From Haemaphysalis longicornis (taxonomy: Eukaryota > Arthropoda > Arachnida > Ixodida > Ixodidae), in NCBI GenBank assembly GCA_013339765.2, contig CM023449.1, positions 105,936,417-106,000,416 on the forward strand: DNA of 64,000 nt. The letters run 5' to 3'. Positions 10,071-19,870 of the stretch are shown piece by piece. The notes under the pieces are model-generated. The model was not told the origin of the DNA, made no database searches, and saw only the letters and a program-made list of their open reading frames with translations. How positions within the stretch are numbered: position 1 is the first letter of the stretch; every line of letters begins with the position of its first letter. The position numbers and the translations under genes were made by a program.

Positions 10071-10245
10071 AGAAGGCAAGCGTTGCAGGGGGCGGCAGAA
10101 AGTTAGATGGGCAGATGAGATCAAGAAGTTTGCGGGGATAAATTGGTCACAGTTGGCACAGGACCGAGGTAGTTGGAGAATAATGGGAGAGGCCTTTGCC
10201 CTGCAGTGGGCGTAGATAGGCTGGTGCTGCTGCTGCTGATGATGA

Positions 10246-10965
10246 TGATGATTATGTCGCTATTCTATAAGAGGCCTTTGGGCCCTTATGTTTATCTTGG
10301 GAAGGGCGTGTAAGGGTCGGGTGATACCGTCATTATTGCCATAATTTCATGCCAGGCAGGCACCAGGGCAACGGCATCGCGGAGCGTAGAGTCCCCCCCC
10401 CCCTTGTGTGCCGTGTTTCGGCCTTGCGTGCCAGACGGAGGCAATCGAGGGAGCTGCCGGGTGGATGATCGCGCTTTGTATTTCACGCGGCGGCTGCAAT
10501 GCGCGGCCGGGTCGAAGCTAGCGGTAGGTTGAGGCGTCGGATATCGTTGTGCACGTGCGTTTGGGTTTATTGGCGCGTATGGTTGCGCGCCCTTGCATAA
10601 AGGGCCCGCAACAGTGCAGGTGCGTGGCAGCGCGGTCGGAGCGAGTGCGCCCTCCTCCTCCGGATGCGAGGTTTCTTCGATTGCAAGTAGGCGCTCATCG
10701 GGCAGACCGGGTTGAGTTGTGGCTCGTCTCTGACGGGCTGCCGCGGGCACATAGCGACCAGCGGCCTCAATGTATCCTCTTTGTAACCAACTGTAAAAAG
10801 TGTAAATACAAGTTTTCGTTTCGTCTCAACGGGTCGTCGCCTTCATCACAGCCGCAGCGCTGCACTAAACGCAGCGCAGGGCTGGCAGGAACTCCAAGGG
10901 TCACCAACGCCCGCCTCGCAAGGAGGCAAATCGGAGAAGAACGAGACATTACTGTCTGGTAGATC
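10246..10965 (+). other. Unassigned stretch, possibly part of an LTR
   Basis: No protein family is recognisable. The segment near 10771-10830 (TCTTTGTAACCAACTG, TGTAAATACAAG) resembles the R/U5 part of gypsy LTRs and compares in style with 45480-45510 in this window. No matching second LTR or internal region lies next to it. It sits between the RTE-like 3' tail and the truncated I-like copy B. The GC-rich open frames here have no recognisable motif. Confidence 0.3.
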
Positions 10966-10989
10966 AGTTACCCGAACGTTTCAGTCTGA

Positions 10990-11514
10990 TGGGCAACCTG
11001 AATGAATTAAACTCTTTTTGGGGCTCTTCTCGCACGGATGCCCGAGGTCGCCTGATAGAGAAATTCTTAACATCGTCGGATGCATGTCTTTTCAACCAGA
11101 AACAGCCAACATAATATATTATAGGACACAACACTTATTCACACCTTGACATGGCTATGGGATCTGCAATTTCCTTTCCGTGTGTTGAGTGGGGTGTGGG
11201 CACTGACCCATATTGTAGTGACCACTTCCCCACTTCACTAACATGTATAAGAAAAGGCCCAACCAGTCCATCTTCCCAGGACAGGTTCAATCAAGCAAGA
11301 TCACTCTGGAATACATTTACAGGGGCATCCAACGTACACTACACGCCCGTAACACACCTACACGTTGAGCAGGCAACCCTACTACTTACGGCGAACATCC
11401 TTAACGCCACCGAAAAGTTTATTCCCCACGCCGTTGGTGCCCCTGGCAACCAGAGGAGGCCGTGGTTGAATGAGGACTGTAGGCGGGCGCGAGAGGCCCA
11501 GAAAAAGGCGTGAT
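10990..11514 (+). pseudogene. I-like copy B: endonuclease C-terminal part and linker
   Basis: The frame reads NSFWGSSRTDARGRLIEKFL, then a stop near 11110, then VEWGVGTDPYCSDHFPTSL with the catalytic SDH-type block. HVEQATLLLTANIL and RPWLNEDCRRAREAQKK follow, matching the copy A linker at 3817-4134. The frame ends at 11514, and the next segment continues in another frame at 11553. Confidence 0.8.
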
Positions 11515-11552
11515 GTATCATTCGTCGGTACCACACGTCCCGAAACCTCCTT

Positions 11553-13171
11553 TTGTTCAAAAGGGTGAAGGCGTTAGGAAAGCGTGTGCACCGTGTGGCA
11601 AAACCAGATAGTTGGCGTTCATTCATAACATCAATAATCTCCTACACCGACACACGGAAAGCATGCCTAAGACTACGCAAACTCCAAGGAGAACCAACAC
11701 ACAGCCTGCCTCTGGTCAGCACAACAGGAGACACACTTGAAGACAAGGCTGACACACTCGCACAACACTTCCAACACGTGTCCGGTTTAGCCCACTACAC
11801 AAACACTTTCATAAAACACAAACAATCGGCCGAAAAGAAACTTTTAAGAGGTAACAATAGGTCAACATCTTTCTGTAACTCAGCGTTTTTACTGCATGAG
11901 CTGAGGGTTGCTCTGAGCACGTGTAAACCCACGGCTCCAGGCCCAGACAACATCATTTATACAATGATACAACACCTACACGAAGACACACTTGAAACAC
12001 TTGTACATCTATATAATAAAATATGGCTTTTGGGGCACATTCCAAAATCTTGGAGGGATTCCGTATTAGTGGCGTTCTCGAAGGAGGGAAAGGACCCTTT
12101 GTCTCCTTCAAGTTACCGTCGCAAAGCCCTAACGAGCTGCCTGTGCAAGCTTCTCGGGAAGATGATAAACCGGAGGCTCGGGTACTTTTTGGACTACAAC
12201 AGCCTTCTCGAGAGCTGCCAGGCAGGCATCAGGGCGGGGCAATTCACGAACGACGAACTCGTGGCACTTGAATCATATATCGAGGATGCCTTCACACACA
12301 AACACTTCTGTCTTATGGTGTTTTTGACATAGACAAGGCCTATGGTACCACATGGCGTTAGGGCATACTTAGTGACCTCAAGTCATTTGGTGTCTCGGGT
12401 AACATGGTAAAAACTCATATTAGTTAATTGTCGGAGAGAACCTTTCGCGTGAGAGTCGGTAGTGCTGCCTCAAGGTTTCACGTGCAAGAAAATAGCTTGC
12501 CACAAGGTGGAGTGTTGAGCTGCACTCTTTTCATAATTAGGATGAACTCTCTTAGAAGGGCATTGCCACCTACAATCTCCTATTTTATGTATATAGATGA
12601 CGTCCAGATTCCTTTTAAATCGTGTAATATGTCAATCTGTGAGCGTCAAGTCCAGCAAAGTGTGAAGAAACTTGCCGGCAGGGCAGACAAGAATGGTTTT
12701 AAACTGAATCCTACACAAAGCATTTGCGTTGTGTTCTCCAGGAAGCGTGCGCTTCATCCAGACCAAGACATTACTCAATGGCGTGCAGCTTCCTGTTCAG
12801 AGGAGCACAAGTTTTTAACTGTTCTGTTTGGCAACAAACTCACATTCATTCCTGAAGTCAAGCAATTGAAGCATACATGTCTCAAAACAATTAATATTCT
12901 TGAGGTCCTATCACACCAATCGTACAGTGCCGACAAAGAACTGCTACGCCTGTATACTTCTTTGGTTGGGTCTCGTTCTGACTACGGCAGTGCGGTCTAT
13001 GGGTCGGCGACAAAAACAGGATTACGAATGCTCGATTCAGTGCTACACTTGAGACTTCGCCTTGCGTCAGGTGCTTTCCGCACAAGCTCCGTCCAAAGTT
13101 TGTATGCTGAGTTTAACAAGTGGTGCCTTGAGGAAAAACCAACATACATGGACTTGCTCTACGCGTTTTAA
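11553..13171 (+). pseudogene. I-like copy B: reverse transcriptase, frameshifted
   Basis: The first frame (11553-12332) has VSTTGDTLEDKADTLAQHFQ, PGPDNIIYTM, SYRRKALTSCLCKLLGKM and CQAGIRAGQFTNDELVAL, ending within the FFDI block. A frame change near 12330 leads to the palm in 12428-13171 with QGGVLSCTLF and SYFMYIDDVQIPF. The catalytic YIDD is at 12590-12601. Unlike copy A, the active-site box is conserved. The stretch 13172-13498 continues with degraded linker (SLRVRERASDL, SGDLSFM) leading into RNase H, with stops. Confidence 0.83.
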
Positions 13172-13498
13172 ATTTGCCTGCTGAATACTCATCCTTTTAA
13201 ACCTGTCTTTAACAATACATCCCCATCTCTGCTGTTTGTAAATCGCCCACCCGTTCCTCTGCCCTGTTCACTTAGAGTGAGAGAGCGAGCCTCGGATCTC
13301 AGAGCTTAGTTTTTAGATGTGTACCAATCATCCCTTTCAGACATTTCGCCACCTGGGAAAGTTCATCCAGTGTCCGGTGACCTTTCGTTTATGAGACTTC
13401 AAAAAAATAAGATACCGTGAGCTGTAATACTGCAGCACTTTCTTTCATTGCAGTATAAATACCCACATGCAGATCTTTACAGTAACGCTTTTAAAAAC

Positions 13499-13509
13499 AT
13501 TGATATGGT
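13499..13509. repeat. Candidate target-site duplication, left of Penelope-like composite
   Basis: ATTGATATGGT, one mismatch to ATTGATATCGT at 19111-19121. Both copies lie in the same position of the I-like RNase H region. Confidence 0.6.
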
Positions 13510-13794
13510 TCAGTAAAGCTTGATGTCGGGCTAGTTGGTGTAGCATTGTTTTGAGGGTACGTTACTTGTTAAGAACAATGGGACGGACACGGGAAAAAAA
13601 AACGTAGACTTTCACGAAAAGACGGCGCACTAGTAACTGATTTATTCGGAACAAAACACTAGCATATATAACAACTCAGAATGCAACAAATTCCAGAAAG
13701 ATGGAAAATGGAAGTGCGACGGGTGATAAAAAGATACCTATAACAAGATAGCGGTGGTAGAAGCCGGTCCACGTGCTGTCGTTAAAAAGATGAT

Positions 13795-14340
13795 TCTAAA
13801 AACAGAATCTCACGCTGGGTGAGTGCAATCGAAGGGGTGCTGACGCATTCACCCTCACGTCCTGACATCACTGAAAACGCTTCGTATATCTCACGCGACA
13901 TTTTGTCTTTAGCGCGGAACAAAACGGTGGTTTTTTCAAACTCGACCTCACACTTGCAATTCGCACGGTGTGCCGCTAGATTTCCTACTATGCTGACCTT
14001 TTGGCAGGCATTCCTATGTTCACGCAGTCTATCGGTAATTCATCTGCCTGATTGTATAATGTAGAAACGGCCCCAATTCAAAGGTATCTTATAAACAACA
14101 CCCTGCGAGCAATTCACAAATTTTCGCACGTGCCGAACCTTGCATTTTGCCTTAGATGCTGCATTTTCTTTTCTTAGCTGCAATGCCTTACAAAAGCCAC
14201 CGAGCGTTAAAGGTGCAGTGAAAACAACTGATACTTGATGCTTTCCCCAGACTTTTTTTAACCTATGGGAAACGCCATGAACGTATTGCAAAACGGCAGG
14301 TCGCATGCGTTCTTTCACACCTCCTACTTCTACACCTTTT
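13795..14340 (-). pseudogene. Penelope-like GIY-YIG endonuclease, left copy
   Basis: Minus-strand blocks KGVEVGGVKERMRPAVLQYV and HVRKFVNCSQGVVYKIPLN, then GRFYIIQSGR, match the right copy's domain (18475-18849). GVVY and the FYIG-type segment are the two halves of the GIY-YIG motif; here the second reads YIIQ, so the Gly is lost. A stop follows at about 14040. In other frames the rest of the domain (LREHRN, NLAAHRAKC) can be traced to 13795. The left part of the reported frame, above 14340, is foreign inserted sequence. Confidence 0.8.
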
Positions 14341-14477
14341 AAATGCGGAGCATTTCTTAGGCTCGCCTGGTCCTCCGTCCTTGATGGCGGCGCCGTCCAC
14401 GCGCTCACTGCGCCTGCGCAACTCTCCTCGTTACACCCACAGCTCCACGATACTACACTATATAAAAAAGAAATAGT

Positions 14478-14560
14478 TAGCGGCGCCCGGTTTCGATCCC
14501 ACGACTCTCTGGCCGCAACGGGAGGTACGCGGTGCTCTTCCCGCTACGCTACAAATCCGG
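14478..14560 (-). repeat. tRNA-like sequence, probably a SINE head
   Basis: On the minus strand, TAGCGTAGCGGGAAGAGC resembles a Pol III A box/D arm. About 45 bp on, GTCGTGGGATCGAAACC resembles a B box/T arm. The acceptor arms do not pair convincingly, so this is a tRNA-derived repeat and not a working tRNA gene. Confidence 0.5.
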
Positions 14561-14904
14561 GACAGGAGCAAGTGTCCTTGCAAGCGCCTTATGTCCTTGA
14601 CTCATTCAAACTACGTCAAGAAGCTACTGATACAATTAAGGCACACGAAGCTGAACGTCAACGGAAACGACGAACTGAAAACTTTAGGGGGGGACGCTGA
14701 ATTTCCCGTGGAAAAGCTGTTGCGGGAAGCGCCACGCGCCTTGCAGCTCAACCAGCCCCGTCTGCAGCGCCTCTGATGCTGATTGTGGCAGGATGCCCCA
14801 AAGGATTGGCCAACCAAAGAATCCATCACGAGATAGGTTCGCGTTCAACCACCGTCGTCATCTTCCCGTAGGGGAACCGCCGAAGCAGAAGAAGAACGAG
14901 AAGA

Positions 14905-15219
14905 GAAAGCTGCGGAGAGGATGGCGTGTACATTGCTCTCAGCCGGTGCACCAATGTCAACAACCTTTACCTCACCAAAGCGGACGGAGACTACCAATTC
15001 TACCACAGAGACAACATCGACAAGAACATGATGGACGAGTTTCGGCGCCTCGAGAACCACCGCCTACTCACCGTAACACAACAGCACTTGCGTGCCTTTG
15101 CCACCGGTGTGGACCCGGACGCGGAATTCCCTCTGGCGCTAGTAAAAACCAGATCACTCAACATAACGGAAACACAATGGAACCACACGGAACCGCCACG
15201 ATGCTTCGCATCACCATGA
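14905..15219 (+). pseudogene. PIF1-like helicase, C-terminal fragment
   Basis: The frame reads GEDGVYIALSRCTNVNNLYL, then a YQFYHRDNIDK segment and DEFRRLENHRLLTV. V-Y-I-A-L-S-R followed by x-LYL is helicase motif VI of the PIF1/RecD family. The E-x-x-RL-x-NH-x-L segment that follows is also usual at the end of these proteins. The ATPase motifs I-III are absent, so only the last 100 residues remain. PIF1-like fragments of this type are carried by Helitrons and also occur as multicopy genes in arthropods. I cannot tell which source this is. Confidence 0.6.
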
Positions 15220-15499
15220 CGGTTCCCCATGGGAAGATGGTGTAATTTTTTTTCTTTGACAACTGTTCTCAGGACTTTTTCTGAAACGGAAACTAGCAAC
15301 GCGTCTCGATAACCACTTTTCTTTAGCCGACTGACTTGGAAGTTAAGGCTTTCCGTGATGCGGTGGGGGCAAGCTTTTTGACAGCGTTCCAACGACACGA
15401 AATTGCAATTCCACGTTTGATTAGCTTGGTATGGGCACAGTCGAAAGCGAGTAATCCCTTTTCAGACCTGGTGCGATAGGACCAGCAAGTATGTTCAGA

Positions 15500-16638
15500 A
15501 CATTTTTTTCAGGCTAAGATCTAAAAAATTGCAAGCAGTCCATTCACAGGAAGCTCATGTGTAAACTGGAGACCACAGTGGGCAGCCTTAAACATCTCCA
15601 AAATACCTTTAGATGCGTCATGAACGTTGCGACTGGAGGGTATGCACACAAGAAAATCGTCAACATAACGAAAACACTTAGACACCTGGTATGCCTTCAG
15701 AGAATCCTGCAGCTCTCAGTCGCCACGCGCAAGGTATAGGTCACAAAGCACTGGCGCGATACAAGACCCAATTGGCACCTCCTCTTGTTGCGAAAAAACA
15801 TAACCTTGATGAAAAATGTACAACGAATCTAAATTCAACTTCAGTAGCCAAAAGAAGTTTGTGGAGGAAATACCCACTTCGTTTTGGAATCGCACATTTC
15901 GTAAACATCTATACTCTGCTCCACCGCTAACAAAACATTGTCTTGGGGTACGCTATAAAATAAGTCTTGCACGTAAACTGAGAACCAATTCATACAGGGG
16001 CTGTCCTTTAGGTAGTCTACAACTTCATCCGAGCTTCTTTTCAAGAAGGGGTCATCTATTGGCACCCTTTTTAAGTGCCTCTGAAGGAAAGTGGCCACAT
16101 GCCTCTGCCAACTACCTTTGTCTTCTACTATAGTCCTAATAGGTTTATCCTCCTTGTGAGCCTTCAGCGTGAAGAAAGGGCGGAGACTGACCTGCCTGCT
16201 GCTTTTGATTGCTTTGGCCGGATGCTTTAGACCCAACTCGTTGCACAGCTTTTCGGCAGACGTTCGCATCTTTTTCAGATGCTTTTCTTTAACGCCCTCC
16301 TCTCGCTGGAAGTTCTTGGGGATGGCTGCTTCTGCCTTCTCTTGATAATGCGCTTCATCAAGAACTGCAAATTCTCCGGTTTTGTCGGACTGCAGGAGCA
16401 CAAGTCCACTGTCATGGAGGCAATCGACGGTTTCTTTGAAAGTCGAGCCTAGACCCTTTGCAAATCTCTTGCAGCCAGTTACGCAATCAACCCCCTCGGT
16501 AATGCAAGCGGCTTTCCCGCTCTCCGGAGCACAGTTGGCAACAGTATGCACCATGGCGAGGGGTTCAAGAGGTTTTGGCTGCGGATGAGCTGCAAACTTT
16601 GGCCCTTTGGCCAGGACGTCTTGCACCTTTTCCGGCAA
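15500..16638 (-). pseudogene. Penelope-like reverse transcriptase, left copy
   Basis: The main frame (15841-16638) carries KVQDVLAKGPKFAAHP, VSLRPFFTLKAHKEDKPIRT, VATFLQRHLKRVPIDDPFLK and SVYVQDLFYSVPQDNVL. It stops just before the palm. In another frame the palm continues through LYIFHQGYVFSQQEEVPIG, CIAPVLCDLYLARGD and KCFRYVDDFLVCIPSS. The catalytic YVDD is at 15656-15667. Penelope-like RTs are related to telomerase RT and prime at nicked or exposed ends. At least two stops or frame changes break this copy. Confidence 0.83.
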
Positions 16639-17023
16639 CTGGACTCATGACAGGTTGTGCACAGCTTGTGTTTCCCTTGCGTGGTCTTTTCTCTTTCGCG
16701 GAAGAAGTCGGAACAAGGTGGCAAACTTTTCCTGTCCTGCCCTCTCGGGCAGGGGAGCTTCTTCGGGCCTACATGTTCCTCACCTCAGTCCCCTTCCAAA
16801 GATATGTTACTTCATTGACCACATAGCGGAATCCAGATGCCGTACTCGGACGCTGACCTACGCCATTACGCATGCGTTAAGTGTACCAATGTTTTCTATG
16901 CGTTTCGAGAGTATTGCGCCAACGGAAGCCACCACTCAACGACTGTGCCAGATGCTCCGAAAAGAACTTGGAGAAAGAGTTAGGCTGTTCCAGGGCCACA
17001 TCAGCATCACCTGCTAGGGCATA

Positions 17024-18056
17024 TTGGCACCCGGGCAAAGCAAGAGGATGTGCTCTTTCTTCCGAGACGTCGCCGAGAGGGCAGGGAAGCAAAAGTTTGC
17101 CACCTTGCTCCCACTTCTTCCGCGAAAGAGAAAAGACCACGCAAGGGAAACACAAGCTGTGCACAACCTGTCACGAGTCCAGTTGCCGGAAAAGGTGCAA
17201 GACGTCCTGGCCAAAGGGCCGAAGTTTGCAGCTCATCCGCAGCCAAAACCTCTTGAACCCCTCGCCATGGTGCACACTGTTGCCAACTGGGCTCCGGAGA
17301 GCGGGAAAGCCGCTTGCATTACCGAGGGGGTTGATTGCGTAACTGGCTGCAAGAGATTTGCAAAGGGTCTAGGCTCGACTTTCAAAGAAACCGTCGATTG
17401 CCTCCATGACAGTGGACTTGTGCTCCTGCATGTCCGACGAAACCGGAGACTTTGCAGTTCTTGATGAAGCGCAGTATCAAGAGAAGGCAGAAGCAGATAT
17501 CAACAAGACCTTCCAGCGAGAGGAGGGCGTTAAAGAAAATCATCTGAAAAAGATGCGAACGTCTGCCGAAAAGCTGTGCAACGAGTTGGGTCTAGAGCAT
17601 CTGGCCAAAGCAGTCAAAAGCAGCACGCAGGTCAGTCTCCGCCCTTTCTTCACGCTGAAGACTCACTAGGAGGATAAACCTTTTAGGACTATAGTAGAAG
17701 ACAAAGGTAGTTGGCAGAGGTATGTGGCCACTTTCCTTCAAAGGCACTTAAAAAAGTTGCCAATAGATGACCCCTTCTTGAAAAGAAGCTCGGATGAAGT
17801 TGCAGACTACCTAAAGGACAGCCCCTGTATGAACTCGTTCTCAGTTGACGTGCAGAACTTATTTTATAGCGTACCCCAAGGCAATGTTTTGTTATCGGTG
17901 GAGCAGAGTATAGATGTTTACGGGAATGTGCGATTCCAAAACGAAGTGGGTATTTCCTCCACAAACTTCTTGTGTCTACTGAAGTTGTATTTAGATTCGT
18001 TGTACATTTTTCACCAAGGATATGTTTGCAATTTGCTTGCAATTTTGAAATATTAG
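17024..18056 (+). pseudogene. Penelope-like reverse transcriptase, right copy, palm deleted
   Basis: Frames 17024-17464, 17406-17669 and 17724-18056 together give KVQDVLAKGPKFAAHP, VSLRPFFTLKTH, ATFLQRHLKKLPIDDPFLK and SVDVQNLFYSVPQGNVLLS, homologous to the left copy. After IFHQGYVCN the sequence jumps directly to LLAIL, which in the left copy lies about 90 codons further on. The deleted piece includes the YVDD active site, so this RT cannot work. Small indels at about 17440 and an in-frame stop at 17668 add to the damage. Confidence 0.83.
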
Positions 18057-18474
18057 CCTCAAAAAATGTTCTGAACACACTCGCTGGTCCCATCGCACCA
18101 GGTCTGAAAAGGGCTTACTCCCTTTCGACTCTGCCCATACCAAGCTAATCAAACGTGGAATTGCATTTTCGTGTCTTTCGAACGCTGTCAAAAAATCTTG
18201 CCCCCACCGTATCACGGAAAGCCTTAACATCCAAGTCAGTCGGCTAAATAAAAGTGGTTATCGAGGCGCGTTGGTAGTTTCAGTTTCAGAAAAAGTCCCG
18301 AGAACAGTTGTCAAAGAAAAAGGTGTAGAAGTAGGAGGTGTGAAAGAACGCATACGACCTGCCGTCTTGCAATACGTTCATGGCGTTTCCCATAGGTTAA
18401 AAAAAGTACGGGGAAAGCATAAAGTACCAGTTGTTTTTACTGCACCCTTAAAGCTCGGTGGCCTTTGTTAGGCA

Positions 18475-18849
18475 TTGCAGCTAAGAAAAGAAAAGGCAGC
18501 ATCTAAGGCAAAATGCAAGGTTTGGCACGTGCGAAAATTTGTGAATTGCTCACAGGGTGTTGTTTATAAGATACCTTTGAATTGCGGCCGTTTCTACATC
18601 GGACAATCAGGCAGATGCATTAACGATAGACTGCGTGAACATAGGAATGCCTGCCAACAGGTCAGCATAGTAGGAAATCTAGCGGCACACCGTGCGAAGT
18701 GCAAGTGTGAGGTGGAGTTTGAAAAAACCACAGTTTTGTTCCGCGCTAAAGACAAAATGTCGCGTGAGATATACGGAGCGTTTTCAGTGATGTCAGGACG
18801 TGAGGGTGAATGCAGTCAGCACCCCTTCGATTGCACTCACCCATCGTGA
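18475..18849 (+). CDS. Penelope-like GIY-YIG endonuclease domain, right copy (best preserved)
   Basis: The frame contains KFVNCSQGVVYKIPLNCGRF and YIGQSGRCINDRLREHRN, followed by NLAAHRAKCKCEVEF and KDKMSREIYGAFSVMSGREG. GVVY and FYIG form the GIY-YIG nuclease motif. The downstream R-(x)-LREH and the distal Glu region match the catalytic arrangement of canonical Penelope-like elements, whose nuclease makes the nick used for priming. It is open for 124 codons but separated from its RT by a stop at about 18470 (TTGTTAG), so it is not part of one polyprotein here. Confidence 0.8.
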   Translation: MQLRKEKAASKAKCKVWHVRKFVNCSQGVVYKIPLNCGRFYIGQSGRCINDRLREHRNACQQVSIVGNLAAHRAKCKCEVEFEKTTVLFRAKDKMSREIYGAFSVMSGREGECSQHPFDCTHPS

Positions 18850-19110
18850 GATTCTGTTTTTAGAATCATCTTTTTAACGACAGCACGTGGACCGACTTCT
18901 ACCACCGCTATCTTGTTATATGTATCTTTTTATCACCAGTCGCACTTGCTTTTCCCATCTTCCTGGAATTTGTTGCATTCTGCGTTGTTATATCTGCGTG
19001 TGTTTTGTTCCGAATAAATCAGTTGCTAGTGTGCCGTCTTTTCGTGAAAGTCTACGTTTTTTCCCGTGTCCGTCTCTGTGTTCTTAACAAGCGCAACTTA
19101 CCCTCAAAAG

Positions 19111-19870
19111 ATTGATATCGTGACCTGCGCTTCTCATGGTCCGAATTTTATTGCAGCCAGAACCATGAGCATGCACACAATTTTCCCAGCAGAAGCGTAT
19201 GGAATTTTACTGTTTGTAGGACACATTCTTAAAAATGACATTCCCAGTTTCATCATCTATAAGGATTCCTTGAGTGTTGTTCGCGCACTATCATCGCACG
19301 AGCCCTTCAAAAACAACATAGTAATTCCGTATTCAACACTATCATGTCTGTGCATGTGCCAACCATGCGCTGCTCCTCTTCTGGGTCCCAGAATACTCTG
19401 GGATCGCTGGGAATGAGTAGGCAGACGAGAGGGCGGCTGCTGCAGCTCTCAGAAACACTGTAAACATTACAACGGTACCCTATACAGACCTTAAGCCACA
19501 CATAAGACAACACTTGCGTAGAACACGGCAAACACACTGGAGTGAACAAACAGACAACAAACTATATGTAATATAGCCCCACTTGGGAGGGTACACAGCT
19601 GACTCACACAAGAGGCCCACGGTAGTCGCCTTCGCTAGGCTACGGATAGGTCACACCCATGCAATGCACTCGTATATGCTGACGGGATCTTCAAGACCTT
19701 AGTGCAGCAGGTGTGGAGAGGCCCTAGCAGTAGTTTACGTACTCATTCAACGCAAGGCACCTGACACCACACGACGCAACCATGTTCCACAACTGTGCAG
19801 ACAACACATCCCATTTCACCCATCATATTTTTAGGAGACGAGCCCATGTTTTCCATCCAAGGCTCTCACG
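19111..19870 (+). pseudogene. I-like copy B: RNase H and C-terminal end
   Basis: Frame 19111-19416 reads ASHGPNFIAARTM, FPAEAYGILLFVGHI and IYKDSLSVVRALSS, the RNase H core homologous to copy A. The expected YTD (third acidic box) is YKD here. The VPGHCGIPGNEAAD block is present only in shifted frames at 19385-19430, and the Cys-rich end is badly eroded (19680-19860). Confidence 0.75.

Larger units (their letters stand above)
7488..10245 (+). mobile_element. RTE/BovB-like non-LTR retrotransposon, 5'-truncated
   Basis: Coding sequence opens inside the endonuclease (VIGLSEVMRAGEAFT at about 7500) and ends in the C-terminal domain near 10070. A short 3' UTR follows with the repeat tail GCTGCTGCTGCTGATGATGATGATG (10225-10250). 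The lack of a gag-like ORF1 and the GDFNAKVG and WTW-SP nuclease blocks fit the RTE/BovB group. It lies head to head with the CR1-like 5' end at 7487. Confidence 0.85.
14341..15250. mobile_element. Insertion inside the left Penelope-like copy (tRNA-like segment and PIF1-helicase fragment)
   Basis: The boundaries come from comparison with the right Penelope-like copy, which is continuous at this point. Left similarity ends after CTTCTACACCTTTT (14340) and resumes with TTTTTCTTTGACAACTG (15247). The ends lie in a T-run, so no duplication can be called. The insert contains a tRNA-like segment on the minus strand and a PIF1-type helicase end on the plus strand. A Helitron fragment is one possibility, but I see no clear TC...CTRR ends. 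Confidence 0.65.
13510..16790 (-). mobile_element. Penelope-like element, left copy
   Basis: Minus-strand order is an N-terminal region, RT with YVDD (15656-15667), GIY-YIG endonuclease (13795-14340) and a terminal region. The copy is interrupted between 14341 and about 15250. The right copy runs straight through the corresponding point (CAAAGAAAAAGGTGTAGAAG at about 18315-18335). Confidence 0.85.
13510..19110. mobile_element. Composite of two Penelope-like elements in head-to-head inverted orientation
   Basis: The two outer ends are inverted copies of each other: TTTTGAGGGTACGTTACTTG at about 13549 and its reverse complement at 19085-19108. The following 90 bp (GGACGGACACGGG, ACTTTCACGAAAAGACGGCG, GATTTATTCGGAACAAAACAC) also match as inverted repeats. 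Inside are a minus-strand copy (13510 to about 16790) and a plus-strand copy (about 16860-19110). Their 5' coding regions face each other around 16.8 kb. The whole unit interrupts I-like copy B. Confidence 0.85.
16860..19110 (+). mobile_element. Penelope-like element, right copy (internally deleted)
   Basis: The plus-strand copy has the same order as the left one: N-terminal region (16881-17400), RT (17024-18056), GIY-YIG (18475-18849) and a terminal region with AATAAA at 19014-19019. It includes about 180 bp of N-terminal coding sequence (GGFRWRNT and nearby, in shifted frames) that has no partner in the left copy. It lacks about 270 bp of the RT palm that the left copy retains. Confidence 0.83.
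10966..19870 (+). mobile_element. I-like non-LTR copy B, 5'-truncated and split by the Penelope-like composite
   Basis: The left part (10966-13498) aligns with copy A from the middle of the endonuclease through RT into the RNase H linker. The right part (19111-19870) resumes in RNase H. ATTGATAT-GT occurs at 13499-13509 and 19111-19121 and probably represents the diverged target-site duplication of the 5.6-kb insertion. The 3' tail of ATC repeats seen in copies A and C is not evident here. Confidence 0.85.

Noticed and set aside
10292..10962. Overlapping GC-rich open frames of 130-150 codons on both strands
   Set aside because: No conserved motif, low-complexity composition and overlap on opposite strands. 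They look like chance frames in GC-rich, LTR-like DNA.
14341..15250. Clear Helitron call for the helicase insert
   Set aside because: TC...CTRR ends, the terminal hairpin and the Rep domain are not visible. Only the helicase end is supported.
18960..19080. Possible hammerhead ribozyme in the Penelope-like termini (CTGAT...GAAC on the reverse strand)
   Set aside because: Such ribozymes are known in Penelope-like elements, but here the core CUGAUGA and GAAA are not both intact and I could not pair the three stems by eye.
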